A stretch of 64,000 nt of DNA from Brassica napus (GCF_020379485.1 NC_063452.1:58859338-58923337), one strand, 5' to 3'; shown: positions 11,790-23,284, counted from the first letter of the stretch. The notes: generated from the letters alone by a model not told the origin. Translations and numbers: made by a program.

Positions 11790-12452
11790 GGGTATAAGTG
11801 GGCATTCGTGAGAAAAGTAAATGAGAAGAATGAAGTAACACGATATAAAGCCCGACTAGTTACCCAAGGTTTTTCTCAAAGACCGGGAATTGATTTTGAG
11901 GAAACGTATTCCCCGATAATGGATGCAATTACGTTTAGATTTTTGATGAGCCTAACGGCGTCTAAAAATCTTGAAATGCACCTCATGGACGTTGTGACTG
12001 CATATTTATATGGATCGTTGGATAATGATATATATATGAAGCTCCCTGAGGGATTGAAAATGCCAGGGGCATTGAAAGAAAAATCCAGGGAGATTTGTTC
12101 GGTCAAGTTACAGCGATCGCTTTACGGATTAAAGCAATCCAGATGCATATGGTACAATCGCTTAAGTGAATATCTTTTGAGTAAAGGATATGTGAATAAT
12201 GCGATATGTCCATGTGTTTTTATAAAGAAATCGTCATCTGGCTTTGTGATCATTGCTGTATATGTAGATGATCGGAACATAATTGGAACTCAAAAGGAGG
12301 TTGATGATGCTCCAACTCATATGAAAGAGGAGTTCGAAATGAATGATCTCGGCAAGACAAAGTTTTGTCTTGGGCTCCAAATTGAGCATCTCCAAGAAGG
12401 AATACTTGTGCATCAATCAAACTATACGAAAAGGTTATTGAAATGCTTTTAA
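11790..12452 (+). pseudogene. Copia-A reverse transcriptase
   Basis: A 214-codon frame from 11808 encodes a Copia reverse transcriptase: YKARLVTQGFSQ, the first catalytic motif region (LMDVVTAYLYG), LYGLKQ and the active-site YVDD (VYVDDRNIIG). It ends prematurely at a stop after KRLLKCF where related copies continue. It is very similar to the Copia-H reverse transcriptase (KFCLGLQ, DLGKTKFCLG). Upstream linkage to integrase is broken by stops. Confidence 0.88.
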
Positions 12453-12759
12453 TGGATAAAGCGACTCCTTTGAGTACTCCAATGGTAAATAGATCTCTTG
12501 ATGTTTAAAGAGATGTTTTTTAAAAGATCCTGGTAAGATCTTATAAGTACTTTGGAGATGCTAATGGTAATAAAGCATATGTGAGCTTATATGTCTTGCA
12601 AGTTGTATTTGATTATATATACTTTTAGACACTAATGTCTTTGCAAGATACAACTCATTTCCTATTCATGGAAATTAGAACGGCGTCGAGAATATATCCG
12701 TTCTCTCCAAGGTATGTTTTATATTAGGGTAGATTTATTCTAGAAAACCCGAGTTTGGT

Positions 12760-13184
12760 ATGGTTGGTTTTGCAGATGCAGGATACTTGTCAGATCCTCA
12801 TAAGGCTCGATCGCAAACCGGCTATGTTTTTACAATTGGTAAAACCGCGATTACATAGAATTCCGAGAAACAATCCTAGGTTTTGACTTCTTCAAAGCAT
12901 GTCGAGGATGAGTATGACTAAGGTTAATGACTCATCATATACAAGAAGCAAACGAAATGGTTAACAAGAAAGAGCCGACAAAAGTATTTGAAGAAAATTC
13001 GGCTTGTGTTGCTCAACTCAAAGAAGGCTATATCAAGAGCGATAGGACAAAACACATCCCTCCAAGGTTTTTCTCGTACATAAGGGAGCTCAAGAAAAAT
13101 AAAGAGGTGGACATCGATTATGTACAGTCATGCGACAATCCGGCTGACTTGTTCACAAAAGCTCTTCCGACTACAATATTCTGA
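12760..13184 (+). pseudogene. Copia-A RNase H remnant
   Basis: The sequence from about 12760 reads GFADAGYLSDPHKARSQTGY, the usual start of Copia RNase H, then breaks. A frame at 12927-13184 supplies the C-terminal part (FEENSACVAQLKEGYIK, DRTKHIPPRFF and DNPADLFTKALP), the conserved C-terminal block of this lineage. Frameshifts and stops separate the pieces. Confidence 0.8.
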
Positions 13185-13375
13185 AAACAAATTTATGGTA
13201 TCGGAATGCGGCATTTGTGTGACCTATGACGAGAAAGCTAGGTCCACTATTCTTAGGGGAAGATTACGACAGTGTACTATTTTTCCTTTGTCATGGTTTT
13301 TGTCCCAATGGGGTTTTTCATAACTAGGTTTTTAACGAGGCACTACGTAATATGAAATGGATAATCAAGGTGGAG

Positions 13376-13680
13376 TGTTAGATAATGATCATGTGGAGTG
13401 TTAGATAATGATCATCTATCTCATGAAGACATATTTCTCATGACTAATATTGTATTTGTCATTGTCACTAGTACACATGTCATTATGTGTATATTGTTTG
13501 ATCTCCTATAAATAGGGAGAGACCGAAAATGAAAATCGGAAGTTCAATACTTATTCTCTCCCCAATGTGAGTTTGTCTCTCACACAAACAACATATTAAT
13601 AATATATACAAATAAATAAACACTTATATAAATTACACATAAATATTTCTTTATCTCATGTGAGCTAATAGTTCACAACA
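13376..13680 (+). repeat. Copia-A 3' LTR
   Basis: Matches the 5' LTR and carries the same TATA-like box. Its first 18 bp, together with the five bases before it, are duplicated: 13371-13393 and 13394-13416 are near-identical 23-bp units. The LTR start is therefore either 13376 or 13399. Confidence 0.88.
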
Positions 13681-14192
13681 ATTCTGAACTTTTTGTATCT
13701 TTTAATTTTATTTCTTGTTTGACTTTTTAGACAAATCAAACTCGTCTTCTAGTCCTATCTGTCAAAACAAAGGTGGATTGGTTACTTTTTTCTTGTGCAA
13801 GACTAAACTAAACGCATCTGTTTTATTCTCTTGAGAAAAACTAATGACATCCGATAAAACTAATGCCTTTATATGATCTAATTTGAATTTGATGAATCTT
13901 GTATGTATTTAAAACTAAAAATGTACTAAAAGCTAGGTCCCGCGTATATCCCGAGTTTATTCCGATTTTTCAACAACTCGCTAGACCCAGAATCGCCGCA
14001 CGGATAGCGCCTAGCGCGATTCCGAACAGGTGTATTACATAAAAAAACACTATTCTCAATTTATTCCATTAGCCTCTGGCTTTTATCATGTTGTTTTTGT
14101 TGTTGATAAGAAGTATAAACTTATAAGAGAAATAAAATTGGTCCATATTTTACAAAAGATAAAGAAAGATATAAACTAGGATTTAATTTTAT

Positions 14193-14211
14193 TGGGCCTT
14201 TTAGTTGGGCC
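14193..14211 (+). promoter_or_regulatory. Paired site II elements upstream of SIG4
   Basis: Two TGGGCC motifs (14193-14198 and 14206-14211) lie 13 bp apart, about 330 bp before the SIG4 start. TGGGCY (site II) motifs are established TCP-factor targets in many plant genes for organelle and housekeeping functions. The role here is inferred from position. Confidence 0.45.
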
Positions 14212-14304
14212 TGAAAACCATAAGAAATAGGCAGCAAGCAGAAGATCCAGTCCAAGTCTGGAGTAAACAGACTTCCCAATTTGATAATCATTGATCCACA
14301 AAAG

Positions 14305-14314
14305 TATATAAATA
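14305..14314 (+). promoter_or_regulatory. TATA-like box of SIG4
   Basis: TATATAAATA lies about 225 bp before the chosen start codon and about 95 bp after the site II pair. It is the only good TATA-like sequence in the immediate upstream region. The transcription start is not visible. Confidence 0.4.
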
Positions 14315-14536
14315 ACCTTAATAAAATTTTCGTCAAAAACAAAAAATGGAAAGAAAATAAAAGAAAACCAACTCCACCAAATTTAATTGGTGATAACTGA
14401 TAGATGACACAGTCTCCTCTATGATAAGTAACCCAAGAGCGAGAATTATCTTCTGCTTCCATCCATTGGACCAAAAACAAGATAAAAAGAAAAAAAATAT
14501 CTTAAGGTGTGGAAGCTCTGCAGCTCATCATCATCC

Positions 14537-16182
14537 ATGGCCACCATACCCACCACTGCCACTGCTACCATGTGTCCCTCTCCTCTCCCAACAATTTCTC
14601 CGTTACTCAGATCAAGTCACCAATGTCAACCATCTCCTTCTTCATCATCCCCATCTTCCATAAAGCTTGGCACCACTCTGTTTTTCAATGAAGCCACTGT
14701 GGATAGAGCAGCTGAGAGCTCCGTGATGATCAAACCTGAGAAATGGGGATCTCAGTTAGAAAAGAGGAGAAAGAGGAGGAGGAGAAGAAGAGCAGGTTTC
14801 GAGCGTCTAGAGCCTGAAGAAGATGATGATGTTGACCAAGTAGTAGAACCAGTAGCAGAACCTGTTAGTGTTCCTGTTGGAGCTTCACGATCTGGGTTCT
14901 TGAGCCGTTCAGAAGAGGTTCAGCTTTGCTTGTACCTCAAGGTATATAGTTCCTACATCATTTATGGAAAGTTTTCGAATATCTCCCCATGGCAAGAACT
15001 TAAAAACTTTATTTTTCTGGTAACGAACAGGAAGGAGCCATACTTGAAAACCTTGGAGCAAGTGTTGAAGAGAATGGGATGGTGTCAGTTTTGCTGTCAA
15101 GTACAAGCAAAGGGAAGAAGAAGCGTAGCGCTAATGAAATTTTATGCAGAAGAAGAGAAGCGAGAGAAAAGATCACTCGTTGTTACCGGAGGCTAGTTGT
15201 CTCTATTGCAACAGGATACCAAGGCAAAGGGTTGAATCTGCAAGACCTGATTCAAGAAGGAAGCATAGGGCTTCTTCGAGGAGCTGAGAGGTTTGATCCT
15301 GAACGTGGCTACAAACTATCAACTTATGTCTACTGGTGGATCAAACAGGCCATTCTTAGAGCTATTGCTCACAAGTCTAGACTAGTCAAATTGCCGGTGA
15401 GCCCTGCATCTCTAATTCTTACATTTTTATTGAATTAATGAGAGTCTCGAATCCTTATGAAAATCAAATATCTTTAGACGTTACATATATGCATAAGCCA
15501 TGTCAAGTTAGCTTCTATTGTTAAGTTATAATATTAATAAGGAAAATAAACGACAAAGTGTTCCTATGAAGTGGTAAGTGATTAGTGAATGCATCTTTTT
15601 AGCTTTTTGTGTGTAGGGAAGCATGTGGGAGTTAACAGCGAAAGTTGCAGAAGCTAGTAATGTTTTAACAAGAAAACTAAGACGAGCACCAAGCTCCGAA
15701 GAGATTGCAGAGCACCTCAACATCAATGTTTCAGCGGTTAGACTTGCTGTGGATCGAAGCAGAACCCCTGTTTCCTTGGACAGAGTCGCATCTCATTATG
15801 GCCGCATGACATTGCAGGTACACTTTCAATTTTTTTTTCCCCATAGTAGTTAGGGAACAATGAGTAACTCTTTGAGAGTTTTTGACTGATTCAGGAGATT
15901 GTAAGGGGACCAGATGAAACAAGGCCAGAGGAGATGGTGAAAAGGGAGCACATGAAGGAGGGGATTAAGCAGCTTTTGGGAACTCTCACCGCGAGAGAAT
16001 CTCGAGTATTGGGACTCTACTTTGGTCTCAACGGAGAGACTCCTATGTCTTTTGAAGAGATAGGTAAGTCGTTGAAGCTTTCAAGAGAGAGGGTAAGGCA
16101 AATCAATGGCATTGCCTTGGCGAAGCTACGAAATGTACATAATGTGAATGATCTGAGAATATACTATTCCTCTAGTGAATGA
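14537..16182 (+). CDS. Plastid RNA polymerase sigma factor SIG4
   Basis: A nuclear gene for a sigma-70-type factor that directs the plastid-encoded RNA polymerase to plastid promoters. Four coding exons join in frame: 14537-14941, 15031-15396, 15617-15817 and 15895-16182. All introns have GT-AG borders, and the product is 419 residues, the length I recall for Arabidopsis SIG4. The N-terminus is rich in Ser, Thr and Pro, as in a chloroplast transit peptide, then has an Arg/Lys tract. Region 2 spans residues about 181-257 (DLIQEGSIGLLRG; YVYWWIKQAILRAI), region 3 about 258-324, and region 4 ends in a helix-turn-helix near residue 376 (SFEEIGKSLKLSRERVRQIN). An upstream in-frame ATG at 14507 exists, but the 14537 start gives the expected length. 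No disruption is seen. The convergent neighbour is the UPF0114 gene. Confidence 0.93.
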
Positions 16183-16233
16183 ACATAATACACAATGACA
16201 TTGGTTGTTCAAATAGATTTGGTTATACAGAAG

Positions 16234-16518
16234 CAGGGCCGTCTAATGCTAGCATGTCATCAATGTAGCGGTCCAATATGGTTCATATCTAAAATATTAA
16301 GATTACATCAATGATTTTCTACCTAAATGACTCTTACATCAATCATGGTCTAAAACTTTAATACTTCTAAATTTAGAGCTTATAATTTGAAAAAACATCA
16401 AACTATATACATAGATAGATATAAACTTTTAAAATTATTTCATTACATTTTATATATATATATATATACAGTTAATATTTTTTTAATAGAACCTTAAAAA
16501 TTATTTGACACGGCACAG
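16234..16518. mobile_element. hAT-type MITE between two convergent genes
   Basis: The 285-bp AT-rich element starts CAGGGCCGTCT; its right end reversed is CTGTGCCGTGT. Perfect 8-bp direct repeats TACAGAAG flank it (16226-16233 and 16519-16526), diagnostic of hAT insertion. It contains a (TA)n run near 16446-16470 and no coding sequence. It lies 51 bp after the SIG4 stop and 60 bp from the UPF0114 stop, so it probably lies within or between their 3' untranslated regions. Confidence 0.85.
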
Positions 16519-16578
16519 TACAGAAGCTTAAACTTATATTGGATTTGGTTCTGTACAAATGGAGAAGATAGGGTACAT

Positions 16579-17707
16579 TCAGTGCTCTCCTTTGTGAAGG
16601 TTATGGAGGATATAGAGAGAAGCAGATGACAAGAAAATACAAACGGAATAGCTTAGCAAGTCTAGTCCAGTGGCGATGGTAACCATCTTGCTTCTTTCGA
16701 ACATCTTCACAAGAAGGATCATGACAATAACATGTCCAACTTTGGTTTTGAGCTCATCAAGCGAGCTGATCTTCATCCATTTCGGTCTCTCCTTCATGGC
16801 AAACATTCCAAATAGAGAAGAGGCTTTAAGGGCACGATCGGATTCAGGAAGGATATCAGAAGGGGAGTTGCTAATGAATAGTCCATACAAACCCATGCTA
16901 AATATTAGCATAACAGTCCCAGCCAGATAAACATCTACAAATCAAGAATTTTAAAGAGAATCAGAATTATACAGGTCATGCACATATATATGTATAGAAA
17001 CATTACCAATAGCTTCGACGAGGTGTAAAACCATTTGGCCCTTGTGGATGCCTTTGACACAGTTAGTCCAATAGACTTTATATGCTTCCATGACATAGAC
17101 GCACCCCTACATAGTTAACTCACTACTTTTAAGTACAGAGAATGTTGTAGTTGTGTCAGAACATTTTAGATTAAAAAACAACAAAGTTACATTGAGGAAG
17201 CAGAGTAGCGAACCAGCCAAAGAACCACCTACTGCCAAGAGTGCCAGGAACCGAAAATCGAATATGATCTGTTCCATTACATAAAAAAAAAAAACAGTCA
17301 AATATGATATGTTTGTTCCATCCAACTCTCGAATCATGTCAGATCTCAACCGAAACTTTATATATACATATAAGAAAAAGATAAGAAGAAACAGAGTAAT
17401 ATTTCGAAAAGTTCGATTTATTAGTTGTTACCTTCTCGACGGTGGATTCGGTGGAACGAAAGAAGCGAGCAAAGAGGCTGTTATCATCCACAACAACCTT
17501 ATCGCGGGTTCCATAAGAACTTGACAACGTGTTCCCGTTGACAACGGGGATCGAACTAGGGGTGGATGATGCCGATGACTCTGGAGACGAGGATGAGGCA
17601 AGAGTTGCTAACGGCAGATGAAAACGGCGACGCGTGGGGAGCACGTGAGGATTAGGAAGCGAAACGGAGAGTCGAGTGGCGGAGGCTAACGTGTAGAGAT
17701 TAGCCAT
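16579..17707 (-). CDS. UPF0114 family membrane protein, probably plastid
   Basis: Four coding exons on the minus strand join in frame: 17432-17707, 17191-17268, 17007-17106 and 16579-16934, with GT-AG introns, giving 269 residues. The first 60 or so residues are rich in Ser, Pro, Arg and Thr with few acids, like a chloroplast transit peptide. Hydrophobic segments follow: residues about 98-118 (FRFLALLAVGGSLAGSLLCF), about 153-173 (VYLAGTVMLIFSMGLYGLFI), one after KVGHVIVMIL, and a C-terminal one (GLDLLSYSVCIFLSSASLYI). This matches the UPF0114 (YqhA-like) family, whose function is unknown. In Arabidopsis a UPF0114 gene adjoins SIG4 as I recall, so this pair looks like conserved synteny. No disruption is seen. 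Confidence 0.88.
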
Positions 17708-17926
17708 ATTTTGAAAGGGACAGAGAGCTTGTGATTAGTTATGATATTCTTGAGTATAGATGTCTGTATGTAATGTAACCACTGTCGGAGGCCAAGTGGA
17801 CAAGTAGGAGGAACGATCGGCGCGTGGGGAAGGCGGAGGATTAGGCGGGAGAGAAATATGTGGTGTGTGGAGGTAAGTTGACTTTTCAACAATATTTCTT
17901 TGTCAGAAGATTTTTTAACTTCAACC
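17708..17926 (-). other. Upstream region of the UPF0114 gene
   Basis: About 220 bp with short GC-rich stretches before the hAT-like element. No clear TATA box. The DNA transposon therefore sits about 220 bp upstream of the start codon, inside the likely promoter. Confidence 0.4.
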
Positions 17927-18597
17927 CAGGGATAGGGACGATCATTTTACCCGATATCCGAACCGAAATCCGAACCGAAGTAGCAGAATATCCGAATGGA
18001 TATTGAATTAAGAGAGATTGGATATCCGAACCCGAACGGGTAATATCCGAACCCGAATGGATATCCGAAAATAACCGAACATATGTATAATTAACCTTAT
18101 ATTTCTAGTTTACATCTCTCATTTTATATAGAATATTTATATCGATACTACACATATTTTAATTTCATATGATATGCATACAATTACGGAGAAAATGATT
18201 TCCTACTCACTTAAAATGCATGTTAATCTTTTTATTTTAAGAATTAACAAAAACTTATATCAAAAATTTAAAAACAATAATCAAATTAATGTCTTTTTAC
18301 TTTCAAAATGTTATGTCGAGATCTATTAACCATTCAATCTATTAAAAATAAAGAAATTAGTTAAGTGAAAGTTATATTTTTAAATACAATAAATTTGAGA
18401 AATGAAAATTTAATTTTGTTTTTTCAAAATATAAATATCCGAACCCGATCCGAAATAACCGAACCCGAACTAAAAAGATCCAAACCCGACCCGAAGTACA
18501 GAAATACCCGAACGGTTTCTACACCTCTATACCGAAATACCCGAAAATCCAAAATATCCGACCCGAACTCGAACGGATACCCGAACGCCCATCCCTA
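17927..18597. mobile_element. hAT-like repeat with CCGAAC-rich ends
   Basis: Left CAGGGATAGGGACG and right, reversed, TAGGGATGGGCGTTCGGGTA are similar inverted ends. Both termini contain arrays of ATATCCGAACCCGA-type short repeats, and the middle is AT-rich. This architecture is common for non-autonomous hAT elements in Brassicaceae. No target duplication was found by eye and no coding capacity is present. Confidence 0.65.
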
Positions 18598-19250
18598 AAT
18601 AAGACATAAAGTATATGAGATTAGTCTAATGAGACATAGTTACCATTTTTGGCCTAAAAATAATTTTCTTTTTTAATTATATAACATATCCTACAAAACT
18701 AATGCAAAAGAATGGAGAAAAATAAGTGTGCTAATAACACCATCAAGATGATTTACTTCCATTGTACCATTGATATTATTGAAATTTAAAAGGAAAATTG
18801 CAATATAAAAGTGATTTATGAATGCCAGTTTCAAAAAAAAAAATTTGCAATATAAAAAAAGTTATACACCACAATAGATAAGAGTAAGACGAATATAACA
18901 AAGAAGAAGACGAGACTACATTCCCCCATATTTTTTGCGTTGCTCATTTTCTTGATAACACAAATTGTGTGCTGAAGGGAAAATATAATGAGAAAATTGG
19001 AAAATAAAGACATTTTATACTTCGATTTGTCAGAATAGAACTTTTTGAAAATTCTTTAGGTAAGTAGGATTTATAATTTTTTTAATACCATATTGCCCTC
19101 AATTTAGCATAGTTAAGATTTATATAATTAATATTAATATTTCGAAATATATTTAACCACTTTTAAAAAACAAAAAAACAAAAAGTAAAAACAGAAAGTA
19201 AAAATAAAGGAAAAACAATAAAAAAAGTAGAAACAAAAGTCGATTTACCC
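18598..19250. other. AT-rich intergenic, nothing recognised
   Basis: No open frame of note and no repeat border identified. The left end of the Mutator-like element probably lies here, but I see no inverted match with the DNA after 23350. Confidence 0.4.
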
Positions 19251-19304
19251 TAGAGATTAACGAACCTCTCTCATCTTCTCCGCCGAAAGCTTGAAGCTCC
19301 TCCA

Positions 19305-20240
19305 ATGGCGATTTTGGGTAAGAACAAAGCCAAATCGTTTCTTCACTCTTTAACTTTCATTTTTCATCTCTAATCTAGTTATTTTCGCCTTTCTCTTTGT
19401 TATCAGCCTAAAGAATTGGAGATTTGTTCTTACTCTACGACATCGTCGGACGCTCTTCTTCTTCTTCCACCATCAATTTCATCAACATCTCACGTTTCTA
19501 AGAAGGTGAGTTTGCGATTACTTGTTTTGATTCTCTTAACCCTAGATTTCTTAAAGTTTCTCATCACTTAAATCCGATTTCTCTTATTTCTTAATCTAAA
19601 TTACTTGAATGGGTTGATTAATCTCCTTATACATTACGCAATTCATGAATGTTATTGTTTGGGTGTTTTGATTTTAGTTTCTTATCTTCAATTTTGGTCC
19701 TTTTTTGAAAGAGGGAAAATTGACAAATAGATTCGTTTTTGTTGTTTTCCAATTCAAAGGTTTGTTTTTTTGTCAAATCTTCTTCTTTCTTTGTTTGTGC
19801 TCTGATTATAAACTTCTTTTCTGTGATTGTAGGTATGTCTGAGGAGTTACCAAAGCGGTTGTTCAAGCCGGGTGAAGAGACCCAAGTGCATAAGATCAAT
19901 AACAACTGCAAGATGGTACGCTATTTCAAAAGATTGATGGAGTGGTTGCCAAAGGAGTTGGAGACAGTGAAGAAAGATCCTGTTTTTGCTCAGATTTTAA
20001 GCTGTTCGATAATGGTTTGGGATTCTCGGTGAGAGTGATACACGGCTTCTTGTGTAGGGAGCTGTTGACTTACAAAGATCATGAGCTCTGGTTTGTCTTT
20101 GCGAGAAGACCTCTCCGATTTTCATTGCTTGAGTTCCACGCAGTTACCAGGCTTCAGTGCGATACTAGTCTCTCACTTAAGGAGTTGGTTGACTGGGATG
20201 ATGATGGTGGTTTATGGAGCTTAGTGATCAGGACAAATAA
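19305..20240 (+). pseudogene. DUF1985 domain gene remnant
   Basis: A possible start ATG at 19305 with GT borders, a second exon near 19409-19506, and a main exon entering after the AG at about 19832. From 19835 the frame reads MSEELPKRLFKPGEE, the usual N-terminus of DUF1985 proteins found beside plant MULE and Ulp1-like genes. Near 19995 the frame shifts by one, then continues with the domain core (VIHGFLCRELLTYKDHELWF and FSLLEFHAVTRLQC). The domain is cut off shortly after, and GRF-like sequence follows in another frame. No Ulp1 protease domain is present. The upstream exons are inferred. Confidence 0.65.
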
Positions 20241-20284
20241 GGGGATTTCTATTTTCGAGCTGTGGGAACATCACAGGGCAGCTG

Positions 20285-20735
20285 TTAAGATGCAACTGCG
20301 GCAAGGCAGTGCATCTTTTCACTTCAACAACTGTCAAAAATCCGGGAAGATTGTTCCATTGTTGTCCGATGGGATCTGAGATGGTTAGTCTGTATTCATA
20401 TAACCTTGTCGTCGCTCCAATCTAACTGTTTGTTGATGTTAATGATGAAGGACAAAACTCACTTGTTCAAATGGACTGATAAGTCAGTTGTTGAGGAAAT
20501 TGAAGACTTTCAGGATCTGTTTGATGTGCTGCTAGTGGACAATTCCGAGTTTCAAAAATCAGTATGCGCTTCTGAGACAATGCTGAAACGACATAAGAGT
20601 AGACTTGAAGAGATGGAAGATGCAATTGCTCGTTGTGAAGAAAATTCCATCGAATGCATTAGAGAGTTAAGGATCATCAAAGCTTTGTTTGTGTGTTGTT
20701 TTGCTATGGTCTTCATGTACCTTACCTATGCATGA
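20285..20735 (+). pseudogene. GRF-type zinc-finger protein remnant
   Basis: In the frame through TGC 20291 the sequence reads RCNCGKAVHLFTSTTVKNPG and then RLFHCCPMG, matching the GRF zinc-finger pattern (CxCG, TS-T, NPGR-F, C). A GT donor at 20384 and an AG before 20451 splice it in frame to DKTHLFKWTDKSVVEEIEDF, the tail usual after a GRF finger. A Glu/Lys-rich coiled-coil-like stretch and a C-terminal hydrophobic segment (ALFVCCFAMVFMYLTYA) follow. No start codon is available: upstream in the finger frame is a stop at 20222. It is therefore a truncated or fused gene. The exon from 20451 is intact. Confidence 0.7.
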
Positions 20736-20917
20736 TGTTCAATTTCTTGTTCTGTTTTTTCTAAATAAATGTAAGACTATGTTCTTTGATGTTTTTGGTG
20801 ATTTGCATCGAATATAACAAAAAAAAATTGCAAAAATCAAACTGTCAATATGAAGATTCGATTTGTCTCAACAATGTTGTAAGCAAACAACAAATAACAG
20901 AGAACACACACAACAAA

Positions 20918-23284
20918 CTAGATAGGTTTATCACATGTTCCTCTCTTGTGTCCCTCCATACCACACCGGCTGCACTTGTGCTTTTTCTTCTTTGTTGATC
21001 CTTGAGAAGATCTAATCTTGTCTTCTACTGTTTCATACCTTCTCTTTACTGGTCTACCAGCACTCTTTCTTGACTCTGGTGGTAAGATCTTCGCAAGTTT
21101 AACCTCATCTGGGACATTCCATTCAGCCTCTGGAACTGGTATGGGATTAATGGATTCCGCGTAGGCAGCTCTCCACGTTGCAGTGCTATAGACGCCATCA
21201 GTAAATTGGTGTACTTCCATACCTGTGTCAAAAAAAGACTGACCAATGTCTAAATGCTGCAAAATGCTGGAATATATAGGTACCAAGATAATGTTTATAT
21301 ACTTCCATACCTCGAGAATAAATTGCAGGAATGGCGTGTCTGCATGGAATTTTTCCTAAATCAAATTTCCCACATGTGCATGTTCTGGTTTCCAGATCAA
21401 CATGACAATCATATATGTCTCCTTTAACAAGTGATCTGAAGTTGTCAACCTTCTGAACCTAAAACCCTCGAGCCTTCACGATTCTCCTATCAATCTTTTT
21501 CTCCACCTTAACGGTTAAAATATCAATATGTTTGGAGCTTAACATGCGACGCTCATAGAACCATCGGGTCATCATTTCTCTTATACTATCTAGCAAAGGA
21601 ATTACTGGAAATTGTCTAGGAGATCTCAAAGCTGAATTAATCGACTCAGCTGGGTTATTGGTCCTGATGTCATACCTGGATCCAGGGAAGAGAGAACAAG
21701 CCCATTTTCTCACATCAGCCTCCTGTAGATATCTTCCAAGTGCCGGACTGATATCAACAATTTCTGTGAAACGTTCCTGAAATTCACTATACCTATATGC
21801 CTTTGAAGCCTTCTCGACCAAGGCAGTGAACCCTTTGTCCTGAAGAATTTAACCACATTGGTCAGCAAGTGGTGTATACAAATTCCGTGCTTTGATCGTG
21901 GGTAGACATCCCTGATTGCTTTAGCAATTGACGCATGTCTATCTGACACAAAAGCTAAGTCTTTACTATCAGGAATAACCACACTCAACTGTCTGAAGAA
22001 CCACTCCCATGATTCTTCATTCTCTGAATCAGCAACTCCAAATGCAATTGGATACAAGTTGGAGTTACCATCTACAGCTGTAGCAACAAGTAGAACTCCT
22101 TTATATTTATTTTTCAGAAAAGTTCCATCAACAACAATCACCCTACGCATATGACTGTGAAATCCTCTAACTGATTGCCCAAATGACATAAATAGATACA
22201 TGAATCTACCATCCTTCTTAGTTTCATAGTGAGCGTGTGTACCAGGATTAGCTTCTTTAATCATATGCAAATATTTTGGTATCTTTGCATAACTTTCGTC
22301 TGGTATACCTCTAACAGCTGCAATTGCATACTCACGAGCTTCCCAAGCGTGCCAATAAGTAATTTCGCAGCTATGTTCTAGCCTCATAAACTGAATGATG
22401 TCGTTTGCTTTGGGGCCATCATTGGCATCATCAAATCGATGTTGTATCAGCTTTCCAATAGTTCTTGCCGACGCCGTTTTTCCGAAGTTGCTTTTCTTTG
22501 AAGGAGCACATGAGTGTATACCCACACATTTATTGATCATGAAATATGTAGACCCATCAACACATTCCGCACGCACAGTCTAGTTGCACGTATTATCCTT
22601 ACATCGTATAGACCACCACTTTTTCGTTGATTTGGTAACAAGGAAATCGTAATTATTCTTCATCGCCCAAATTTCCATTGTTGCCTTTAGGACACGTTTA
22701 CTTCGGAAAAGTTGATCTTTCTTCACGAAATCTGTGTTCCCAACTCGGCTTTCCTTTTCACTATCGCCATACTTTTCACTCTTTGAACCAACATGACCGG
22801 AACCATCCTCAACGACATGATTCTTCCTTTTATCACAACACTTTGTTGATGGTTCTTCAAAATCTCCCAGATTTATGTCAGGAACTTCACCTTCCTCAAC
22901 ATTACTTGAATCACACGGTTCCTTATTCAGATTGATATTGACTCGTTCCTTTTCCTTTACACCAGTACCAGTACCAAAGAACGTGACACATAAGGTTGTA
23001 GAGGAACCCTTCTTTGTGTAGCACACAAAGTTACACACTTGTCGATCATTACTGATACTAATGGGAGGATTTCCTCTTTGATTGACCATCTCATAACTGA
23101 ACTCGACATTAACCAAATTAGGGTCGATCCCATAATCTTCACACACCATGATCTTGAGTTCCTCCAGTAAAGTAGTAGTTTCTAATGTCACCATTCGACC
23201 ACGCCTTTGTTTGTCTGCCAAGAAACTCCACTCGTCACTGAAACTTGACATCCATACACCAGATTTAACGTAGATTAGAACCAT
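20918..23284 (-). pseudogene. mudrA-type MULE transposase
   Basis: The gene starts at 23284 and runs to 20918 with one intron (21223-21310, GT-AG). N-terminal region, then the Mutator DNA-binding zinc domain (LKATMEIWAMKNNYDF; WWSIRCKDNTCN), then the MULE transposase core with VVDGTFLKNKYKGVLL and AFVSDRHASI carrying the conserved Asp residues. A SWIM finger (TCTCGKFDLGKIPCRH) and a terminal CCHC knuckle (CSRCGMEGHKRGTC) follow. Three lesions disrupt it: an in-frame TAG at 22580-22582, a one-base deletion near 21830, and a TAG at 21459-21461. All domains remain recognisable, so inactivation looks fairly recent. It converges with the DUF1985/GRF remnants. Confidence 0.88.

Larger units (their letters stand above)
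7869..13680 (+). mobile_element. Copia-A, decayed LTR retrotransposon
   Basis: A 5.8-kb Ty1/copia element. The LTRs start TGTTAGATAATGATC and end GTTCACAACA, and 5-bp target duplications ATTCT flank it (7864-7868 and 13681-13685). Order is gag, then integrase remnants, reverse transcriptase and RNase H, the Copia arrangement. The sequence after the 5' LTR, CGTTATCAACACGA, is not a TGG-starting primer site but is shared exactly with Copia-H. All reading frames carry stops or frameshifts, so it is inactive. It is inserted in the outer inverted-repeat element. Confidence 0.92.
7551..14034. mobile_element. Inverted-repeat element split by Copia-A
   Basis: The left end (TACACCATGTTCAAAAACGC, from 7551) and the right end reversed (TACACCTGTTCGGAATCGCG, from 14034) are similar GC-rich inverted termini containing CGCCTAG-type motifs. 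Removing the Copia element (7869-13680) and one target-duplication copy leaves a unit of about 670 bp. It has no coding sequence, so it is probably a non-autonomous DNA transposon. No target duplication for this outer element is clear. Confidence 0.5.

Noticed and set aside
14121..14480. A 119-codon minus-strand frame upstream of SIG4
   Set aside because: It covers the SIG4 promoter and 5' untranslated region, is low-complexity hydrophobic, and has no recognisable homologue.
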